From: Paramecium sonneborni
Taxonomy: Eukaryota; Ciliophora; Oligohymenophorea; Peniculida; Parameciidae
DNA length: 14,331 nucleotides
NCBI GenBank assembly: GCA_905182985.1
Contig: CAJJDN010000099.1
Location: 8,377 to 22,707, forward strand
Reading direction: 5' to 3'
Shown: positions 9,602 through 14,331 of the stretch, one piece after another
Layout of the letters: every line of letters starts with the position of its first letter
Position numbering within the stretch: the first letter of the stretch is position 1
Position numbers and translations under genes: made by a program
Notes under the pieces: generated by a model
The model's database searches: none
Seen by the model: the letters and a program-made list of their open reading frames with translations, nothing else
Told to the model about the DNA's origin: nothing

Positions 9602-10140
9602 ATTTATTTAGTAAAATGATGATCAAATTAATTTTTCTTTGATTAAATTAAATTTTCCGAAAGAAAATTAGTTTTGCTTATAACTTAATCTTAGAGAACT
9701 CTTTCTCATTCAATTACCTAAGTATATATTTAAAGTATTATACAAAGAGATTTCTCTTTTAAATTCCTAATCTTAACATGTACGATTTTTTTTTATTGTT
9801 TAACAAACATAATCATTTAATTTATTAATTAAAGGCTCAAATAAAATCTAAACATTTAAAATCGAAAACTTATTTAAAAGACTTTTATTATTATTTTAAT
9901 AAATGGTAGAAAATGAAAAACCAATCTTTTAAATAAGGTAACTCATTCAAATATATTATTTAGCCGTGCTATTTAAATATATAACATAAGAAATTTAAAT
10001 AAATAAATAAATATATTTACAATAAAGTAGCGTTATGCAACTAATTTAAAGTTAAAAATTACTTTTTCTCATAATTATTATTTATTTTATTTCAATTTAT
10101 TATATTAATAGTATTAGATTTTGAAATTGAATATAGTTCA
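9602..10140. other. AT-rich intergenic spacer with a TAAA microsatellite
   Basis: No coding motif recognised on either strand. A short run of TAAA units lies at about 9995-10012. The minus-strand frame of the coiled-coil relic remains open down to the TGA at 10141, so its true 3' end may lie anywhere near the right edge of this spacer. Confidence 0.5.
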
Positions 10141-10479
10141 TCAAAATAGAATCATAATAATTTGTTCTTTTGTATAAGTGAAAATATTAATTTTTTTGTT
10201 CTTTTAGGACACATTTTATATAATTGAGAAAGATTATTAAAATTAAGATAAGCTATAAAAGTTTAGATATATGATAATTTATTTTATTTTGTGTTGAATA
10301 TTTAGATAATGAATTTAACTGAAGTCTTTCTCTAAGAGATTCTTTAGAGTTACTATCTTATCTTAAATGTGATCTGATATTCTTGATATTAAATCTTAAC
10401 TCTAAACTCTAGATTATGTTTCTAATTAATAGATATCTTATTATTGTCTACACGATTAGTCTTAACCTTCTAGGTTAAT

Positions 10480-10506
10480 CTATATTTATATAACAATATT
10501 TTATAC
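10480..10506 (-). other. 27-nt spliceosomal intron
   Basis: The minus strand reads GTATAAAATA...AAATATAG, 27 nt, between codons of the coiled-coil relic. Removing it joins EVKRNQ to INLEGQDQSC in the same frame (phase 0). Length and GTA...TAG ends are typical of Paramecium introns. Flanking exons are both strongly coding-like, which makes this the best supported intron in the window. Confidence 0.75.
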
Positions 10507-11143
10507 CTAGTTTCTTTTAACCTCTGCAGCATAATATTCAACTTTACCTTCTGATTCTTCAATAATACTTTAATAATTCTAAATTGCTTATTCTAAGTTC
10601 TATCTTTGGTCAGATCTATTATTAAAAAATAGATAATAGAAAGTTCAAAGTGTTTTTCTTCTCATTTTTTAAGTCTACTAAGAATTATTACTTATTGAGA
10701 CTTTATTATTTTTCAATTGATTCATCATTTCCTTTACTTTCTACAATTTAAACTTTTAAATTGGCCGACAACAAAAAAACTTTTTTGCTGTGTCTGAATC
10801 AGACTTTGATGATAATTATATCATCATTGTAAGAATCGGTTAGAATAATAATCCAGTTGATTCACAATACACTAAGATTACCTTCATAATCTTTATAAGA
10901 CTTTGTTGAATCTTCTTTTCACTTAAATAAAAGATGAACCACTGCTATACAAATTTTCAATAAGAGCATATGCTTCATCGATTGCATTTATAGCTTCATA
11001 TGATCTTTTATCTTGGATTAAAACTCAGCATATTATATATCTCTTTCACTCTATCCTACATTAGTTTTCTTTGTATTCTCTTAAATTTCAACAAAGATTT
11101 CTGCAATTTTATTAAGTGATCTTTAAATATTATTTTTATTTTC

Positions 11144-11168
11144 CTATTTTATAAATCAATAATAAAAC
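11144..11168 (-). other. 25-nt spliceosomal intron (probable)
   Basis: The minus strand reads GTTTTATTATTG...AAAATAG, 25 nt, ending in TAG. Splicing joins the upstream frame ending in ESILEIIE to ENKNNIQRSLNKIAEI at a codon boundary. A rival upstream frame (AYQKQLR) would join in a different phase, so the exact exon frame is unsettled, but the intron boundaries are the same. Confidence 0.55.
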
Positions 11169-11400
11169 CTCAATTATTTCTAATATGCTTTCAATTAACT
11201 CTAATGAGAAGCCAAATTTGTTGAAAAATCATGTAACGATCTATTACATGATGCTTAAGTGCTTCGAATTTAAATTCAGCATCCTTTTTTTCTTATTCTA
11301 GCATAAATCTAAAATCAAAGTTATACCTTATGTTAAGCCAACACAATCTTTGGATCTGTGCCCATTTTGTATAATACCTATTATCATATATAATTCTCAT

Positions 11401-11698
11401 TTTTTATATTATACTTCTACAATAATATTTTAAATCAAATATTAATATCTAACTTTTATATTAAAACGAATACAAATTATAAATATAATCTTTTGAGAAT
11501 TTACTCTAGAAAACTATAATTATATCAAATTATTAATATTGACACAGTTCTCTTAATTAATTGATCTTTATGTTCTATTATTTAATTTCTATTAATAATT
11601 TACAAACTAACTGTAAATTTCATTTTCAAATCGTACATATGTTCCAATTAAATTGAAATATATAAAATCTTTTTAATATATTATAATAATCTGTTTCA
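11401..11698. promoter_or_regulatory. Divergent intergenic region
   Basis: About 300 very AT-rich bases lie between the 5' side of the coiled-coil relic (minus) and the ATG of the membrane protein (plus). It should contain both promoters, but no specific element can be named; ciliate promoters lack a reliable consensus. A minus-strand ATG frame beginning MKFTVSLQ near 11610 could be a lost amino-terminal exon of the coiled-coil gene; this is speculative. Confidence 0.35.
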
Positions 11699-12322
11699 AT
11701 GAGAACAGTGATTTTGATACTTATTGTTATAGGATAAGCGCATTTAGCTCAACATTTGAGATAAAAGAAGAGCCATATATTTTGAATGGATAAAAATTAG
11801 CTATATTAGAAAATACATTGATAATGATGTATATATTACTGACTATTCCTCTTATTCTATTAATTTTATCCATGAACATTTATTTCCTAAAATCCTTCTT
11901 ACTATATTTCTTGTTTTACATTCAATTATATAGATTGATTAAGAACAAAAAAATTGAAGAATTAAATAAAATAAAGACTTGAAGAATAACATTCGAATGA
12001 TGGTTCAGTTTATATGTAAAATTAAGAAGATCAAAGAAAAACAGAAAGTGAAATGCCTGTTGATGCAGTTGAACATTAACTAACTCCAATAATTTAAAAG
12101 AATCTCATTCCTGATTAAAAAGGAGTAGTTTCTCCATTTGCTCCAGCTGATAACGGTTTAACATAATCATCATATGATAGTGAAAGTGGATTTGAAGTCA
12201 AGGAAAGTGATATCACAATGTAAGGACCAATCAATCCCAACAATATGGATCAATATTTGCAGGATTTAGATAGAAAGGAGTTGAAGATTTTGAAAATAGA
12301 AATGATATATAATTCAATCTGA
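11699..12322 (+). pseudogene. Small membrane protein, gene or recent pseudogene
   Basis: ATG at 11699 opens a signal-peptide-like start (MRTVILILIVIGQAHLAQ). The frame then closes, but the next frame continues with STFEIKEEPYILNGQKLAIL and two hydrophobic segments (ILLTIPLILLILSM, LLYFLFYIQLY; about 11824-11930). Near a run of seven A (11945-11951) the reading must return to the first frame for a charged Gln-rich tail (QRLEEQHSNDGSVYMQNQED to GPINPNNMDQYLQDLDRK), ending at TGA 12320-12322. So start and tail share one frame and the membrane part is off by one. Non-canonical introns of 35 nt (11726-11760) and 31 nt (11913-11943) could restore the frame, but neither ends in TAG, so indels are as likely. 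About 200 residues; predicted membrane-anchored with a long acidic tail. No family recognised. Confidence 0.6.
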
Positions 12323-13720
12323 ATCATCATTAAATGGATAATCAATATGATAAACATGATTTGTACTTGAATCATTAGTTACTTAGATCTAGTTATTATA
12401 AGTAGAAATATCAATAGATTTAAATTTCTTAAGATCTTCCTAGATTTTAGAAACCGAAGAGTTTTATAATGATAGACGTTTCCAGATTTCACCAGCAACA
12501 AATAAGAAACATATTTATTAAATCTTTTTGGTACTTAATTCAGATTCTTAATTGGTTTTTTTAATCAAGAATATAGGCATATTTTTTTCTTAAGTATCTC
12601 GAGGTATTTCTAATTAGATTTGCATATTTTTAATCCAAGGATGATCGAGTACTTATGCAAGTGTTAATCTTTGAAGAGGATCATATTATAATAAATTAGA
12701 TATTTAATCCGTTTCTGTTATTGAGGTTTTATCCCAAATTGGTCCAGTCATTTAATAATTACATTTCTGTATTTGATCTATTAAATCATTTAGATAAATT
12801 GAATTAAAGGGTAATTCACCACTTAACATCACATATAATAGTACTCCTGCATTTCATAAATCTTCTTATTCACTAATTTAATTCAATTTTTTTTACTTTA
12901 CATAATATTATATTTTAATAATACAAATCACCTGAAAATGCAACTATCCCTGAGTAAGTCCAAATTTCAATTTTACCCTGCTAATTTAAATTTGTAAATT
13001 CTTTATATCAGTAAATTTTGAAATATTTAATTTTTATTATTTATTATATATAAAGTCTGTAATTACTTACATAAAATATTATTTTGTTTTCAATCTCTAT
13101 GACAACAGTAATTATCATGCATATATTTTCTTGCAACTAATATTTACTCAAATAAAATCATTATAGTTCTTTTAATTTTGAATTACCTTAAACATCTCTT
13201 TCCCTTTCACCTTTTCCATAACCGCTAAAACTGTTCCTGTTATCTAAAATCCTTCATTTAATTAAATATAGAATTCCTTCATAGCAACTATAGAGGATGG
13301 CTTAATTTTTAAGATTCTTAAATTCTAATATCCCTTAATTCATAAATATGCATTATTTACATTTTTCACAATCACTTTAGTATCTTTAGTATCTGTCTTT
13401 ACAATTTTACATGCAAATTCGCATCCGTCTTCTTTCTTCTATACATTTTAAATTTTTTATATTTTCTAATATTAAATTAATATTGTAAATGTATAAATTT
13501 TCTATAACACCTTTTACTAAACCTATGCGGCCTTCTCCTAAAATTTCACCACTACTAGTTTATATCAAATTATATATATTTTAGATCTTCCTCTTCTAAT
13601 TCAACATTTATTGACTTAAAAACTCTTTAATTTATTTATCTTAATCTTTATTATCATTTTTATTTATCAATTAAAGAATTTATCACTAAAAATACAAATA
13701 GATTTTACCTTTGAACCCAT
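12314..13720 (-). pseudogene. CaMK/CDPK-like serine/threonine kinase pseudogene
   Basis: Kinase landmarks lie in order on the minus strand: ATG 13718-13720, glycine loop ILGEGRIGLVKG (13521-13538 codes GEGRIG), the VAIK-type lysine in CEFACKIVKT (AAA at 13406-13408), SIVAMKEFYIQ, ARKYMHDNYCCHRD (about 13090-13130), TYSGIVAFS of the activation segment, AGVLLYVMLSGELPFNS, and LLQYDPLQRLTLAQVLDHPW (HPWI at 12632-12643). The signature is that of calmodulin-dependent and calcium-dependent kinases. It is dead: HRD is followed by TGA where Leu is expected (13090-13092), the conserved Trp before AGVLLY is TGA (12854-12856), no DFG is readable before LAGQ (about 12980), the helix C glutamate region needs frameshifts, and the glycine-loop region shifts frame upstream. 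The C-terminal part from HPW stays open about 110 codons to TGA at 12314-12316. Confidence 0.88.
13686..13708 (-). other. 23-nt spliceosomal intron near the kinase start
   Basis: Directly after the codons for MGSK the minus strand reads GTAAAATCTATTTGTATTTTTAG, which has the length and ends of a Paramecium intron. The sequence after it begins TGA in the frame of the ATG, so either the start is different or a base has been lost; the intron itself looks canonical. Confidence 0.55.
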
Positions 13721-14086
13721 TCTTAAATTATTATAAGGTATTAGAATCTTCATTTGTAGGAGTACCTGAGAATGAAAATTTACTCTTTCTTTTCTAGTTT
13801 TATATATCCATTAATACAATAGTTTGATTAAATTTACAAGCAAATTTTTAATAAAGATGATAAAAATACTTTTGTTTTCACTATTCAGCTACTATATTTA
13901 TTTTAAAACCTAAACATCTTAATTTAATGAAAAATTAAACTTAAACAATTTGAATACTACAATTAAAAAAGCTTTTACTTAATTTGATTTAAAACATTTT
14001 CTGTTTTATCAGAATTCTAGACAATATAAATTTAATTGAAATAATGAATTATAAATTTTGTAACTATAATTTCAACAAAGTTAATT
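13721..14086. promoter_or_regulatory. Divergent intergenic region between kinase relic and zinc-finger gene
   Basis: About 365 AT-rich bases lie between two outward-facing ATGs. The region should hold both promoters. No element can be named with confidence, and no coding motif, repeat or RNA gene was seen. Confidence 0.4.
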
Positions 14087-14331
14087 ATGTCTGGGTATGG
14101 TATTAGTCGATTTTAACCTTAACCTCAACAACATCTAATATGCTTAGTTTGTAATAAAGTAGTTAAAAACCCACATGAATGCAATTATGTAGTTAAATGT
14201 ATTGCTATGATTGTGTGGCACTAAAACCACTTTGTAAAAGTCAAGATTGTCCTAATTAAGGTTAAGCTTCAGAATATTCTAAAATATAAGTAGCAATACT
14301 TAAGGTATATAAGAATTTACAATTGTACTGT
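14087..14331 (+). CDS. RING/TRAF-like zinc-finger protein, 5' part, with a frameshift
   Basis: ATG at 14087 begins MSGYGISRFQPQPQQHLICL, followed by VCNKVVKNPHECNY. One base appears to be missing at about 14188: in the next frame the text continues MYCYDCVALKPLCKSQDCPN and QGQASEYSKIQVAILKVYKN up to the window edge. The Cys pairs (CLVC, HEC, YCYDC, LC...DC) form the cysteine array of a RING- or TRAF-type zinc finger, a large family in Paramecium in which this Gln-rich start is familiar. Such domains bind zinc and usually mediate ubiquitin-ligase or scaffold interactions; the role here is unknown. The missing base falls where a second zinc-ligand Cys would be expected, so the finger is broken unless it is a sequencing error. 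The 3' end lies outside the window. Confidence 0.78.

Larger units (their letters stand above)
10141..11400 (-). pseudogene. Coiled-coil protein relic resembling trichocyst/granule matrix proteins (TMP/GRL)
   Basis: Trichocyst matrix proteins are secreted, heptad-rich proteins that crystallise in ciliate secretory granules. On the minus strand, blocks in order are FMLEQEKKDAEFKFEALKHH, LHDFSTNLASHQSQLKAYQK, NKIAEIFVEIQENTKKTN then GQSERDIQYAE, DKRSYEAINAIDEAYALIEN with LYSSGSSFIQ, SDSDTAKKFFCCRPIQKF, and after an in-frame TGA at 10645-10647, NLEQAIQNYQSIIEESEGKV followed across an intron by CRQQQDIYQLETQSRVQSQD. The amphipathic heptads, the DEA..LI..L..G.SFIQ phrase and the Cys-x(6)-Tyr...Arg phrase are what suggest this family, from memory of its general pattern. 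At least three one-base shifts and the TGA make it a pseudogene as written. The start is unclear: ATG at 11398-11400 lacks a signal peptide, which family members have. Alternative: another long coiled-coil protein. Confidence 0.5.

Noticed and set aside
12854..13092. Reading TGA as a sense codon (Trp or other) to rescue the kinase
   Set aside because: One site expects Trp and the other Leu, and the same gene also has frameshifts and no DFG, so recoding cannot rescue it; elsewhere TGA behaves as the stop.
3805..14331. Explaining all frameshifts as homopolymer sequencing errors
   Set aside because: Some sites do lie in A or T runs (for example 11945-11951), but the DHH deletion, the TGA substitutions and shifts outside homopolymers need real mutations.
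1..14331. tRNA and rRNA genes, CRISPR arrays, ciliate telomeric repeats, transposase motifs
   Set aside because: None seen on either strand by eye; the only short tandem repeat noted is the TAAA run near 10 kb.

Overview
The window looks like macronuclear or germline DNA of a ciliate, most likely Paramecium or a close relative. It is extremely AT-rich. Readable protein appears only when TAA and TAG are read as glutamine and TGA is the sole stop; one exon near 10.4 kb uses TAA/TAG ten times in about 54 codons. The candidate introns are tiny (about 23-27 nt), start GTA/GT and end TAG. With only one stop codon in such AT-rich DNA, long open frames arise easily by chance, so open length alone was given little weight.

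Layout. 1-2859: two 97-98%-like copies of a 1.3 kb segment, head to tail, separated by one N (1557). 2860-3760: no recognised gene, one long plus-strand open frame. 3805-4473 (-): broken DHHC palmitoyltransferase gene whose DHH residues are deleted. About 4390-6480 (-): a run of coding-like blocks in shifting frames, with a Cys/His-rich stretch; family not recognised. 6741-9601: two copies of a 1430 bp segment around a second single N (8171), identical except one base next to the N; each copy carries the same minus-strand gene relic. 9602-10140: AT-rich spacer. 10141-11400 (-): coiled-coil gene relic with two in-phase short introns, resembling trichocyst/secretory-granule matrix proteins. 11699-12322 (+): small membrane protein with a signal-peptide-like start, needing two frame changes. 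12314-13720 (-): CaMK-like protein kinase pseudogene with TGA at two conserved positions. 14087-end (+): start of a Cys-rich RING/TRAF-like zinc-finger gene with one missing base, cut by the window edge.

How it fits together. No operon or pathway is visible. The two N-flanked duplications look like contig ends that overlap but were not merged (the second) or that come from two haplotypes or paralogues (the first), so the true locus is probably about 2.7 kb shorter. Almost every recognisable gene is disabled by frameshifts, in-frame TGA or deletion of active-site codons, so the window reads as a gene graveyard, unusual for the normally gene-dense Paramecium macronucleus. I found no tRNA, rRNA, CRISPR array, telomeric repeat or intact transposon.
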